This document shows positions 44,101-54,500 of a stretch of 64,000 bases of DNA, one piece after another. The translations under genes were made by a program, and so were the position numbers. The stretch lies in assembly GCA_050951845.1 (NCBI GenBank), contig JBMNJV010000001.1, positions 682,001-746,000 of the forward strand, written 5' to 3'. Each line of letters begins with the position of its first letter. Position 1 is the first letter of the stretch. Below the pieces are notes generated by a model. The model saw only the letters and a program-made list of their open reading frames with translations. It ran no database searches and was not told where the DNA came from. The DNA is from UBA5436 sp050951845. Its GTDB lineage: Bacteria; Bacillota; Clostridia; Saccharofermentanales; DTU023.

Positions 44101-44271
44101 TTCAAGGCGGGTATTACCGCTGAAGGTGTAGAGACAAAGGAGCAGGCGGATTTTCTGAAAAGCATAGATTGCGATGAAATACAAGGCTTCTATTATTCAA
44201 TGCCTCTGTCGACGCAAGCACTGGAAGAGTTTCTTAAAATTAATAAAGCAGGTATCTCCGGAAAGAAATAA
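41152..44271 (+). CDS. Membrane GAF-GGDEF-EAL protein, probable c-di-GMP phosphodiesterase
   Basis: 1039 residues; AGGAG 7 bases upstream. Order: seven-helix N-terminal sensor of the histidine-kinase 7TM type (1-~230), a second membrane block (~260-410), GAF-like domain (~430-600), GGDEF-like domain with the active site decayed to AEGEF (~683), then an EAL domain with EALLRW (~812), VNLSVVQFQ, ELEITES, IDDFGKGYSSLSRL, KIDKEII and AEGVETKEQADFL all intact. It should hydrolyse c-di-GMP, with the dead GGDEF possibly a GTP sensor. It is closely paralogous to the converging 44624 gene. Its last codons lie in a 25-bp tandem repeat. Confidence 0.92.
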   Translation: MKYDLILSIIFYVCSCFYVIFSAYLVVNNVNNKVNRLFVILTSSMVTWTLAYSIANSAPTAEVNIFWRCVSVFGWGIFYSVLLHFVLLLTKTEIRLNKRTMLAILYLPSVINIILYAPFGLLGKNQYQVVKTDFGWIDILPLDMGKLWINLYPVLFTVPSIILIIRWRRNLESHSLVKRQATIFLITVIAPFIVGGTTDILPDILGTESYPKIASIFITVPVTTLFLASKRYGLFLEKRREVVIYRETELFADSNRLRLFETAAAVFIVGAFGAFFTGYFIAGGDLTTELLLAFFVFLLGMSLVSIPHIVTKRSVQNTLFLIISIAGMTAFMITGIDKGAVTVWAVYVVFLLYTVVLNSNIHAILFFAATLITQVVIGIARPKASVIVDSTQYLKRIFIIALSYYAVRYLSTEYALKIKGYRRFSREQGVLEKISSSFISISKENAEEKIDEMLEMSAEILDFSHACLVEFSKDYKDATILNTYVKSVESESFPFQPGMKVKTATLPMAQSMIERNTPIMCEDVAIVTADESEERRDFFLSRGVNSFFALPVTLDEKTIGMLITEYSDRCDTNFRESRLNFLKIVANILGDARKKTLYEEMLYNFAYFDETTKLANRNMLKKRLEQIIDARKGSEKIAVLGIEIENLRMIKDTFGHDTGEQIMIEAAKNLDNLLENCCDISRKAEGEFVVVLPDAENTKQIKKCAKRLLDSFSHPVSTRTGIEALFVVVHMGISIYPDDGRDADTLLKNTDLAVYQAKNTNEDIVFYTELLESNIAETTLFTNRLFKSLQNEEFFLEFQPQINCETGQIVGIEALLRWTVDGTERVPPDRFIPILEHTGLIYDVGLWVLEQALQEHNRLIAKGYPPLRVSVNLSVVQFQREEFIPDFAKIIEESGADPKYIELEITESLFSKDPEDVLAKIYKLKDLGVRIAIDDFGKGYSSLSRLKIVPFDRIKIDKEIIDYIDLDRKTAPITEIIILLGNTFKAGITAEGVETKEQADFLKSIDCDEIQGFYYSMPLSTQALEEFLKINKAGISGKK

Positions 44272-44383
44272 AGCAGGTATCTCCGGAAAGAAATAAAGCA
44301 GGTATCCCCGGAAAGTAATGAAGCAGGTATCCCCGGAAAGTAATGAAGCAGGTATCCCCGGAAAGTAATGAAGCAGGTATCCC
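44246..44383 (+). repeat. 25-bp tandem repeat, 5.5 copies, spanning a stop codon
   Basis: Units start AAGCAGGTATCYCCGGAAAG at 44246, 44271, 44296, 44321, 44346 and (partial) 44371. The stop of the EAL gene lies at the unit 1/2 boundary. A likely variable-number tract. Confidence 0.92.
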
Positions 44384-44623
44384 TTGAACGCGTGCCTTTT
44401 GCGGTTTTCTTCATTTAACGCAAATACAGGCCTTCTTTGACGATAAATTTGCATTTATATAATCGTTTAATACCGGAAATAAGGCTGTGATAATGATCAC
44501 ATCTTGCAGAAAATGAATCAGTCGAGTTCTCAAAAATCCCTGCCGAATGTTCTTGTATCATTCTTTTACAAGAAATTCTTCCGGTGTTTCTGCCGATTTA
44601 AATGGTCTTTGCAGGATATTGTA
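44272..44623. other. Intergenic region between converging EAL genes
   Basis: 352 bp made of the tandem repeat (to 44383), a ~170-bp stretch with no recognisable feature, and the distal copy of the 44-bp duplication of the minus-strand gene end. No clear terminator is seen. Confidence 0.6.
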
Positions 44624-44662
44624 TCATTCCTTTATAAGAAATTCTTCCAGTGCTTTTGCCGA
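44553..44662 (-). repeat. 44-bp direct repeat duplicating the end of the minus-strand EAL gene
   Basis: 44619-44662 holds the last codons and stop of the EAL gene (EEFLIKE-stop). 44553-44596 is a diverged copy that would still read EEFLVKE-stop. Offset is 66 bp; most bases agree. Confidence 0.8.
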
Positions 44663-47600
44663 GAGGGCTCTCGAATAATAGTGTCCTTGTATTTCGTCGC
44701 AGTCAATATTTATCAGAAAATCTGCATGTTCTTTGGTTTCCACACCTTCAGCGGTAATACTTGCATTGAAAGCTTTTGCTAATAAAATGATAACTTCCGT
44801 TATAGGAACTCTTTTTGTTTCTAAATTTATATACTTTATCATGTCTTTGTCGATCTTTATTCTGTCAAAAGGTATCAAATTTAATCGGCTTAATGACGAG
44901 TAGCCTTTGCCGAAATCATCGATGGCAACACTTACTCCCAAGTCTTTTAATGTGTACAGCTTTTCACTGACATCTTCAGGATTTTCAGAGAACAAGCTTT
45001 CTGTAATCTCCAGCTCAATATACTTAGGATCTACCCCGCTTTCCTCTATAATTTTCGCAAAATCAGGAACTAATCTTTCTTCCCGGAATTGTCCGATCGA
45101 TAAGTTGACAGCAAAGCGCAGAGGCGGAAGTCCCCTTGTTATAAGTCTGTTATGCTCTTGAAGCGCCTTTCCCAGCACCCAGAGCCCAACATCATAAATC
45201 AATCCGGTGTGCTCAAGTATGGGGATAAATCTTTCCGGTAAAACTCTTTCATTACCGTCAGTCTTCCACCTGAGCAAGGCTTCAACTCCGACAGTTTTTC
45301 CTGTTACACAGCTGATTTGAGGTTGAAATTCCAGAAAGAACTCTTCATTTTGCAACGAATTGAAGAGCCTGTTCGTAAACAAGGTGTTTTCTGCAATCTG
45401 ACTTTCCAGTCGCCCGGTATAGAAACCAATCTTTTCGCTGGCACTTTTAGCTTCATATCTTGCCAGATTAGCATTCCTCAAAAGAGTATCTGCATCTTTT
45501 CCGTTATCCGGATACACAGATATGCCTATACCGACAACAACGAATAATGATTCTATTACAGCAGAGGCTGATACAGGACGAGAAAAAGATTTAAGTATTC
45601 TTTTGGCACACTTCTTTATTTGTTTAGTATTTTCTACAGTCGGCAGAACTACGACAAAATTCCCTTCACTTGATCTGGCGATATCATATGAACCCTCAAA
45701 CAGATTTTCGAGAATTGTTGCCGATTCGATCATTATCTGTTCTACTACACTATGACCGAAGGTATCGTTAATCATCCTGAGGTTCTCAATTTCAATATCC
45801 AGAACAGCTATTTTCTCAGATCCTTTTCTACTACGTATCATTTGCTCAAGTTCTATTTTCAGCATGCTCCTGTTCGCCAATTTTGTAGTTTCGTCAAAAT
45901 AAGCAAAGTCAAAAAACTTTTTTTCGTATAAGAACTTTTTCCTTGCATCTCCCAATATATTTACAAGAATTTTCAATAAATATAATCGGCCTTCCGCGAG
46001 GTCTATATCAATCCTGTCTTTATATTCAACAACAATCATTCCCTGTATTTCCTGATCAACTTTTATAGGGAGGGCAAAAAAAGATTTTATTCCTCTTGAC
46101 AGGAAAAAATCTTTTTGCTCTCCGCCTTCGTCAGCGGAAATGTTTGCGATGTCTTCACACATCATTGGCATATCCTGACCGATCAGAGGCTTAATCATGG
46201 GCAAAGTCGCTGACTTGACTTTCATTCCCGGCTGAAAGGGAAATGATTCGTTATCAACTGTTTTCGCACAAATATTCAGAATCGTTGTCTCTTCGTAATC
46301 TTTGCTGAATTCGACCACATAGGCATGATTAAAGTCAAGTATTTCGTCGGCCATTTTCAACATTTCATCGATTTTCTTTTTGGCGTTTTCTCTGTTAATA
46401 GAAATAAAACTGGAAGAAATCCTTTCAAGCACTTCCTGTTCTCTGGCAAACATCTTATAATCCTTCACTTTTAAGGCATATTCTGTTGTCAGATATCTTA
46501 CAATGAAATAAGAAAGTATAATGACAAAAATTCTTGTCAGATACTCATTGCCATCGATGGTGACAGAAACTTTCGGATATGCTATCCAAAAAATGACCTG
46601 CATTACTACGCAGACTACAGTGAAGACGATGGCATTGATTCTATCCTCAAGGATAACGGTAAGCAGAAGAAAGAATATGTATACAGACCATAATGTTAAC
46701 GCTCCTGTTTTAGTGTTTGTTATCATAATATACATCATACCTAAGAAGCTTATTACAAGAAAAATGATATTTTGGGCAGTCTGTTTTTGCGTTATGAGCG
46801 GTATAAATCTTACAAAAATTCCGATTAAAAATAAAGTTGCTGCGAGCAAAAGCTCAATTTTCAACTTTCCTTTCATGCCAAAATACCCTATAAAAAAGGA
46901 TATGGCGCCGGCTATTAAGAAAATCGTTGTTACTATTGGAAATAAACGCTCCCTGTCTGCGTCCAGGTTTTTTTTGATCTCTGACAATGAGTATGTTTTC
47001 CTTTGTCTATCAGAAAGTAACCCCAATTTTTTCAATACTAAAAAGAGCATTATTGTAGGGATTAGCAGAAATAAAACGGGTATTTTAGGAAAAAACTTTT
47101 TTCCAAGAAGGTCAGGTAACGCTTCTATTACTAATTCTACTAAAAAAAGAAGGATTATAGATATTAAAAAATTTCTTGCATACCGCTTCGCAAGAGTATG
47201 TGACTCAATTTTTTTCCACCAGCGAATGAGCAATATAAGAGTTACAAGGGAAAATATTGTATAGTATAAGCCAAGCCAAATATCTGCGGCATATACAGGA
47301 GCTAAGTTTATCCAGCCGTAGTCAGTCTGTACCATTGCATATTGCTTCTCCACAAGGTAGCCGAAAGGTCCGAATAGAATGATATTTATTACAGAAGGTA
47401 AATAAAGTAAGACCAAGATGCCTCGTCTGCTTAATCGGTTTTCATGTTTTGTGAGAACAAGTACAAAGTGGAGTAAAATGCTGCTGAAAACTCCCCAACC
47501 GAAAACGGAGAAGGATCTCCAATAGGCACTCACTTCCGCTGTAGGTGCTGAATTTGAAATGGAATATGAAAATGACCAAATAGTCAATGAACATGCCAGA

Positions 47601-47719
47601 AGCAGAAATAGTCTGTTGACTTTGCTTTTTGTGTTAGCGCTTATAGTAATTGCACCGAAAATCATATAAAAACAACCGCAAATATAAAGTATTATTGAAA
47701 GCATGAGACTATATTTCAT
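44624..47719 (-). CDS. Membrane GAF-GGDEF-EAL protein, probable c-di-GMP phosphodiesterase (paralog)
   Basis: 1031 residues; TTTTGGAGGTTTTATA before ATG. Same order as the 41152 product: 7TM sensor, second membrane block, GAF, decayed GGDEF (SSEGNF at ~683), intact EAL (EALLRW, VNLSIGQF, ELEITES, IDDFGKGYSSLSRL, KIDKDMI, AEGVETKEHADFL). The two proteins align along their whole length, differing most in the middle membrane block, so they arose by duplication and now converge. Predicted phosphodiesterase. Confidence 0.92.
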   Translation of the reverse strand: MKYSLMLSIILYICGCFYMIFGAITISANTKSKVNRLFLLLACSLTIWSFSYSISNSAPTAEVSAYWRSFSVFGWGVFSSILLHFVLVLTKHENRLSRRGILVLLYLPSVINIILFGPFGYLVEKQYAMVQTDYGWINLAPVYAADIWLGLYYTIFSLVTLILLIRWWKKIESHTLAKRYARNFLISIILLFLVELVIEALPDLLGKKFFPKIPVLFLLIPTIMLFLVLKKLGLLSDRQRKTYSLSEIKKNLDADRERLFPIVTTIFLIAGAISFFIGYFGMKGKLKIELLLAATLFLIGIFVRFIPLITQKQTAQNIIFLVISFLGMMYIMITNTKTGALTLWSVYIFFLLLTVILEDRINAIVFTVVCVVMQVIFWIAYPKVSVTIDGNEYLTRIFVIILSYFIVRYLTTEYALKVKDYKMFAREQEVLERISSSFISINRENAKKKIDEMLKMADEILDFNHAYVVEFSKDYEETTILNICAKTVDNESFPFQPGMKVKSATLPMIKPLIGQDMPMMCEDIANISADEGGEQKDFFLSRGIKSFFALPIKVDQEIQGMIVVEYKDRIDIDLAEGRLYLLKILVNILGDARKKFLYEKKFFDFAYFDETTKLANRSMLKIELEQMIRSRKGSEKIAVLDIEIENLRMINDTFGHSVVEQIMIESATILENLFEGSYDIARSSEGNFVVVLPTVENTKQIKKCAKRILKSFSRPVSASAVIESLFVVVGIGISVYPDNGKDADTLLRNANLARYEAKSASEKIGFYTGRLESQIAENTLFTNRLFNSLQNEEFFLEFQPQISCVTGKTVGVEALLRWKTDGNERVLPERFIPILEHTGLIYDVGLWVLGKALQEHNRLITRGLPPLRFAVNLSIGQFREERLVPDFAKIIEESGVDPKYIELEITESLFSENPEDVSEKLYTLKDLGVSVAIDDFGKGYSSLSRLNLIPFDRIKIDKDMIKYINLETKRVPITEVIILLAKAFNASITAEGVETKEHADFLINIDCDEIQGHYYSRALSAKALEEFLIKE

Positions 47720-48595
47720 TATAAAACCTCCAAAACAGGTCTTTAAACTTTAGTTTGTTGGCAGTTTGTCAGTTTTTCTTAATACCTTTAGATTTTTAAG
47801 TAGTTTTGTCGCTTTTTCTAATATTTGCGATGGTAGATTCGGCGGTGAAAAATTCCTAAATATTGGAGGGTACAAGGTGCTTGAAACGGGTATCTCATTT
47901 ACCTGAAGGTAATGACCGGAGTTCTTCAAGCAATAGCAACAAAGCGCCCGCAGTCTGAGTCTGATATTACACTATAATACCATGAATAAATACAATTTTA
48001 CTAGCATAGTAATACACCATGCCTGATAAGGATGCAGCAAGGTTGGATAACGACAAGACAGGCCCATATCGGAAAGAACGATATAGGGGAGGTGAAATCA
48101 ACCAAGACACCCGGGCTGATATCTGATTATCTTGTTTATACGAAAATCTAACTCTGCTCAAAAAAGCCATTCAGACTAGATGCAGTCAAAACGCAATGAT
48201 GTCTTATCCACATGATGCCATCCCATACCTTACAACAGAGAAAAGTTAAAAAACAAGAAAAAGATTCAAAAAATTCTTGACCAGTTTAAGGTTTTGTCCT
48301 AAGGGTCTCTATTAGGGATCTACAATCTAGTTAATTTAATAATATTGTAACTAAGAAACAAAAATATAGAATGTAGGTTTTTCTGTGACCCGACGGGGAT
48401 TTTTCCATCATTTTTTTTGTTTTTTGATAATTATTTACTCGAAAATGCTATGTGTAACCTTGGTGTAACCGCTGCTTCTTAAGATATGAACAGAAACTAT
48501 AAAAGGAAAGATGTTTGTTGCCGCTTAAGACAGGCACGAACGAATGAACGAACTGTAAAACATCCTCATCAAAATAAAAAAAAAGGAGGGGAAAT
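47720..48595. other. Long upstream region of the giant surface-protein gene
   Basis: 876 bp. Includes a possibly structured stretch at 48041-48118 (GGTTG/CAACC helix enclosing CCCATATCG/CGATATAGGG), an 11-bp-spaced direct repeat GTGTAACC at 48452 and 48463, and AAGGAGGGG just before the start codon. No c-di-GMP-I aptamer motif is recognisable. The minus-strand frame 47967-48170 is not convincing as a gene. Confidence 0.55.
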
Positions 48596-51500
48596 ATGCG
48601 AAAGAAAAATACAAAATTATTTCTGGCTATAATATTGTTACTATCATTTATTGTGCAAATGACGCCGCCTGCGGTATTTGCTAATGATGAAAATGTAACA
48701 GAATCTGCTGAACAAGCTGCGCCCGAAGGCGATGAGCAAGCTGCGCCCGAAGATGATCAGCAAGCTGCACCGGAAGATGATCAGCGAGCTGCACGCGAAG
48801 GCGATCAGCAAGCTGCACCGGAAGATGATCAGCAAGCTGCACCGGAAGATGATCAGCAAGCTGCACCGGAAGATGATCAGCAAGCTGCACCGGAAGATGA
48901 TCAGCAAGCTGCACCGGAAGATGATCAGCAAGCTGCACCGGAAGATGATCAGCAAGCTGCACCGGAAGATGATCAGCAAGTAGCACCGGAAGATGATCAG
49001 CAAGCTGCACCGGAAGATGATCAGCAAGCTGCACCGGAAGATGATCAGCAAGCTGCACCGGAAGATGATCAGCAAGCTGCACCGGAAGGTGATCAGCAAG
49101 TAACACCGGAAGGTGATCAGCAAGCTGCACCGGAAGATGATCAGCAAGCTGCACCGGAAGATGATCAGCAAGCTGCACCGGAAGATGATCAGCAAGCTGC
49201 ACCGGAAGATGATCAGCAAGTAGCTCCGGAAGATGATCAGCAAGTAGCACCGGAAGATGATCAGCAAGCTGAACCGAAAGATGATCAGCAAGCTGAACCG
49301 AAAGATGATCAGCAAGCTGAACCGAAAGATGATCAGCAAGCTGAACCAAAAGATGATCAGCAAGCTGCACCGAAAGATGATCAGCAAGCTGAACCAAAAG
49401 ATGATCAGCAAGCTGAACCAAAAGATGATCAGCAAGCTGCACCGAAAGATGATCAGCAAGCTGAACCGAAAGATGATCAGCAAGCTGAACCGAAAGATGA
49501 TCAGCAAGTGAGATCCTTAAGAAGCCTCAGGTCGCCTGCTAACCAGCCCAAAGGCGGATCTCCGCCGGAACCCGCTATTTTTACAATAACTGTTTACTAT
49601 CAATTTGAAAACAACGATACGGCCTTCCCCACCTATTCCGGCGAATATGAAGAAGGCGACAGTTATTCTATAGACGTTCCCGTAATCGATGGCTATACGG
49701 CGACCGACGGAAACGATAACACGATCGTGGGACCCATCACGGGTACTGTTACCGGCGACGTTACAATGACAGTCGTGTATGTCCCGGGAGACATCGATTA
49801 TACGGTAACTCACCACTTTCAAAATACGAACGGTACCTATACAACGCAGTCCGAAACAAAAACCGGAAAGGTAGGAGAATACACCGAAGCGCAGGCAATG
49901 TCCTACTCCGCGGACCAATACACCTTGGAGCCGTATGAGCAGGAAATTCTGGCCGCAGGTTCTTCTATCAATATCGACCTCTATTACAACCTGAACACTT
50001 CTTACCTGACGTTTGATTCAAACGGAGGTTCTTATTGTGTTCGCCTGTCTGCTCTCTACGGCGGCAGTGTAAATATCGATGACAGACTTCCGGTAAAAGA
50101 CGGCTATACGTTTGCGGGCTGGTATGACAACCCGGAATTTTCCGGTGGCGCGGTCACAGGAGATGTGCTTCTCACCGGAGATAAAACCCTGTATGCAAAA
50201 TGGACAGCCATTAATTCTAACTATACAATTGTATATATAATAGAAAATGCTAACGATAATAATTATTCTTACCTGACAAGCCGAACAGAAACGGCACTGA
50301 CGGGTTCCACGGTGCAGGTGACGGCAGGTTCGCCATTAGCAAAACCAAACGAGCTTGACCAAACTAATTTCACCTTTAAGGATTCTTCAAGTGCGGTGGT
50401 CGCGGGCGACGGCAGTACGGTCATTACCGTTCGCTATTCCCGCAATGTTTATACACTTACCAGTAACAGAAGGCTTGTAAACAATCAGTACTTGACGTTG
50501 ACGGCAAAATATGGCGCGACCATCACCGATTTGATGAACAGCACATGGAACGCCCCCACCAACTACCAATATGCGTGGGCGCTGACTAATAATAACGACG
50601 ATAAAGTGGCATGCTTCGACACCATGCCGTCCGGCAACAAAAAAGTTTATGACTTCGCATACATCACATCTAAAGTACAGACTCTCAGCTACTGGCTGGA
50701 GAATTACGATGGTAGTGAGACGATAACAAGAAACGGTGTAACGTACGGTTTGTACAAAAGAATCACCGTGAAGTTTAACTACCTGTACTATGATGTAGAC
50801 TTCTACAACATCGCCGGCTACACCAAGGGTGATTATACTATCTTCCAAGGTGGAGTCCAGCGATATTTCGGCAGCTCGGGCAGATATGCAACCCGCGGCA
50901 ATGACTTGGCGGATTTCTACTATCTTGCAAATTCCTATCAGCTCGATCTGTACGGCTTCCATGGCGTATTGCTTTCATCCCATCAGGTCAAGTTAGGAGT
51001 TAACCTTTCAGGCTATTTGGCAGAACCGCAGGCTCCCGTCGCGGGCGCAACTTTCAGAGGATGGTTTGTTGATCCCTCACACCAGACGCAGAATACGCTA
51101 ACAACCATGCCGACCGGTCTGGCACTGTATGCGGATTGGAATTTCCCGTCCTACACCGTAACCTACGTGGACGGTATGGATCACTCCACGACATATGACA
51201 CACAACAAGTACCTTACTATGAAACGACCGACCCGATCCCAACTCCGTCAAAAGACGGATATCAGTTCATGGGTTGGTATGCTGATCCGGAATACGCTGC
51301 GGAATTTGACTTTGACCAGCCGATTTCCGAGAACAAGACCATTTACGCAAAATGGAATAAGATTACGGTAACTTCCTATACCGTCCGCTATATCAAGGAA
51401 AGCGACGGAACCAATCTGTTCCCGCCAGCCACCTATTCCGGAACTGTTGGCCGAACTGTGTGGGCGAATGCCAAAACAAGCCCGGATTATATTGTGGATA

Positions 51501-54500
51501 AAATCAGCGACTCGATCGTACTGGTAGCGAATGCGGCAAACAACGTCATTACCTTTACTTACAGCGAACCGCACGATGTCTGGTATAAAGTCGTCTATGA
51601 AGATATGGACGGCAATCTTATCCGGGAAGATGCGCCCCTGAGCACACAAGCGAATCAGATTGTTGTATACGCAGATGTTGCAGGGATGCACGCACTCAAT
51701 TACCAACCTATAGTAGTACGGCAGACCAAGGTGCTTGCCGATGAAACTGACCCGAACAACTTACAAAACAATATTATCGTGTTCAAATGTTTGCCGCGTT
51801 ACACGGTTACATTTGAGGCAGGCCCGGGTGGAAGTCTGCAAGGACAAACCAGCTTCCCCAATATCCTAAAAGGCACGCCATGGGCGACAGCGGTTACAGT
51901 ACCGACTCCTGTTGCAAATGAGGGTTATTATTTTGCAGGATGGACTCCTTCGTTCCCTGCGACAGTAACTGCAAACGCAACCTATACGGCAAACTTTGCA
52001 CAGAAAACGGATGTTACATTTACTGCGAACAGCGAAGAAAAAACATACAACGGCCAAGTACAGACCGTAACGGGCTTCACGACCGACCTGCCTCAGGGTT
52101 ATACAGTAACCGGACTTACTGCAAATGGCAGCGGCAAAGACGTGGCTAATTATCCTGTTTCGTTCTCCGGCAATCCTATTATTAAAAATGCGGATAACCA
52201 AGACGTAACGGAACAGTATTCGATCACATACGTCAACGGCACGCTGAAGATTAATAAACGTAATATAACAGTCAGTGTAGAGAATGCACCGGATGTTGAA
52301 TACGACGGAAACGAGCATACAGGCAAGACCGAATACACATTCAGCAATCTTGCACTCGGAACTCATGTAGCGACAATCACATACATTCCTGCAAAGGGCA
52401 CGCTGGTTGGCACCTACACAGGCAGCTACGGCAACAACCTGAAAGTTATGGCCGGTGGAGTAGAGGTAACAGGTAACTACAATCTGACGACCAAGACACC
52501 CGGCACGCTGAAGATTACGGATCGTGCTGAGAAGTTTGAGATCACCGTTAAGGCGAAGAGCCTGACAGCGACTTATGACGGTACAGAAAAGAGCGTATCC
52601 GGTTTTGATACATTGACCTTTACCGTTGAAGGTAATACCTACACGGTAAGCGGCCTGACAACGAGCAATCCTTCAAGCACAAATGTTGCTACACTGCCGA
52701 ACGCAATCAGCGGTACAGCGGTTGTGAAGGATGCGAACAACAATATAGTTACAGATCAGTTCACTGTAAATACTCAGAACGGCACGCTGAAGATTAATAA
52801 ACGTAATATAACAGTCAGTGTAGAGAATGCACCGGATGTTGAATACGACGGAAACGAGCATACAGGCAAGACCGAATACACATTCAGCAATCTTGCACTC
52901 GGAACTCATGTAGCGACAATCACATACATTCCTGCAAAGGGCACGCTGGTTGGCACCTACACAGGCAGCTACGGCAACAACCTGAAAGTTATGGCCGGTG
53001 GAGTAGAGGTAACAGGTAACTACAATCTGACGACCAAGACACCCGGCACGCTGAAGATTACGGATCGTGCTGAGAAGTTTGAGATCACCGTTAAGGCGAA
53101 GAGCCTGACAGCGACTTATGACGGTACAGAAAAGAGCGTATCCGGTTTTGATACATTGACCTTTACCGTTGAAGGTAATACCTACACGGTAAGCGGACTG
53201 ACAACGAGCAATCCTTCAAGCACAAATGTTGCTACACTGCCGAACGCAATCAGCGGTACAGCGGTTGTGAAGGATGCGAACAACAATATAGTTACAGATC
53301 AGTTCACTGTAAATACTCAGAACGGCACGCTGAAGATTAATAAACGTAATATAACAGTCAGTGTAGAGAATGCACCGGATGTTGAATACGACGGAAACGA
53401 GCACACAGGCAAGACCGAATACACATTCAGCAATGTAGTTTCTGGTCAGACAGCGACCATCACGTACATCCCTGCAAAGGGCACGCTGGTTGGCACCTAC
53501 ACAGGCAGCTACGGCAACAACCTGAAAGTTATGGCCGGTGGAGTAGAGGTAACAGGTAACTACAATCTGACGACCAAGACACCCGGCACGCTGAAGATTA
53601 CGGATCGTGCTGAGAAGTTTGAGATCACCGTTAAGGCGAAGAGCCTGACAGCGACTTATGACGGTACAGAAAAGAGCGTATCCGGTTTTGATACATTGAC
53701 CTTTACCGTTGAAGGTAATACCTACACGGTAAGCGGACTGACAACGAGCAATCCTTCAAGCACAAATGTTGCTACACTGCCGAACGCAATCAGCGGTACA
53801 GCGGTTGTGAAGGATGCGAACAACAATATAGTTACAGATCAGTTCACTGTAAATACTCAGAACGGCACGCTGAAGATTAATAAACGTAATATAACAGTCA
53901 GTGTAGAGAATGCACCGGATGTTGAATACGACGGAAACGAGCACACAGGCAAGACCGAATACACATTCAGCAATCTTGCACTCGGAACTCATGTAGCGAC
54001 AATCACATACATTCCTGCAAAGGGCACGCTGGTTGGCACCTACACAGGCAGCTACGGCAACAACCTGAAAGTTATGGCCGGTGGAGTAGAAGTAACAGAT
54101 AACTACAATCTGACGACCAAGACACCCGGCACGCTGAAGATTACGGATCGTGCTGAGAAGTTTGAGATCACCGTTAAGGCGAAGAGCCTGACAGCGACTT
54201 ATGACGGTACAGAAAAGAGCGTATCCGGTTTTGATACATTGACCTTTACCGTTGAAGGTAATACCTACACGGTAAGCGGACTGACAACGAGCAATCCTTC
54301 AAGCACAAATGTTGCTACACTGCCGAACGCAATCAGCGGTACAGCGGTTGTGAAGGATGCGAACAACAATATAGTTACAGATCAGTTCACTGTAAATACT
54401 CAGAACGGCACGCTGAAGATTAATAAACGTAATATAACAGTCAGTGTAGAGAATGCACCGGATGTTGAATACGACGGAAACGAGCACACAGGCAAGACCG

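Noticed and set aside
47967..48170. 67-codon minus-strand frame upstream of the giant gene
   Set aside because: No ribosome site, odd composition, and it overlaps the potentially structured region.
47720..48595. c-di-GMP riboswitch before the adhesin
   Set aside because: Looked for because of the neighbouring c-di-GMP genes, but conserved aptamer cores of class I or II were not recognised.
48644..49507. Long antisense frames (252-287 codons) opposite the octapeptide repeats
   Set aside because: They only reflect the 24-bp periodicity of the repeat array; composition is repetitive and there is no ribosome site.
48710..49508. Regular short repeats that could be mistaken for a CRISPR array
   Set aside because: No unique spacers; every unit is coding and in frame, and no cas genes are present.
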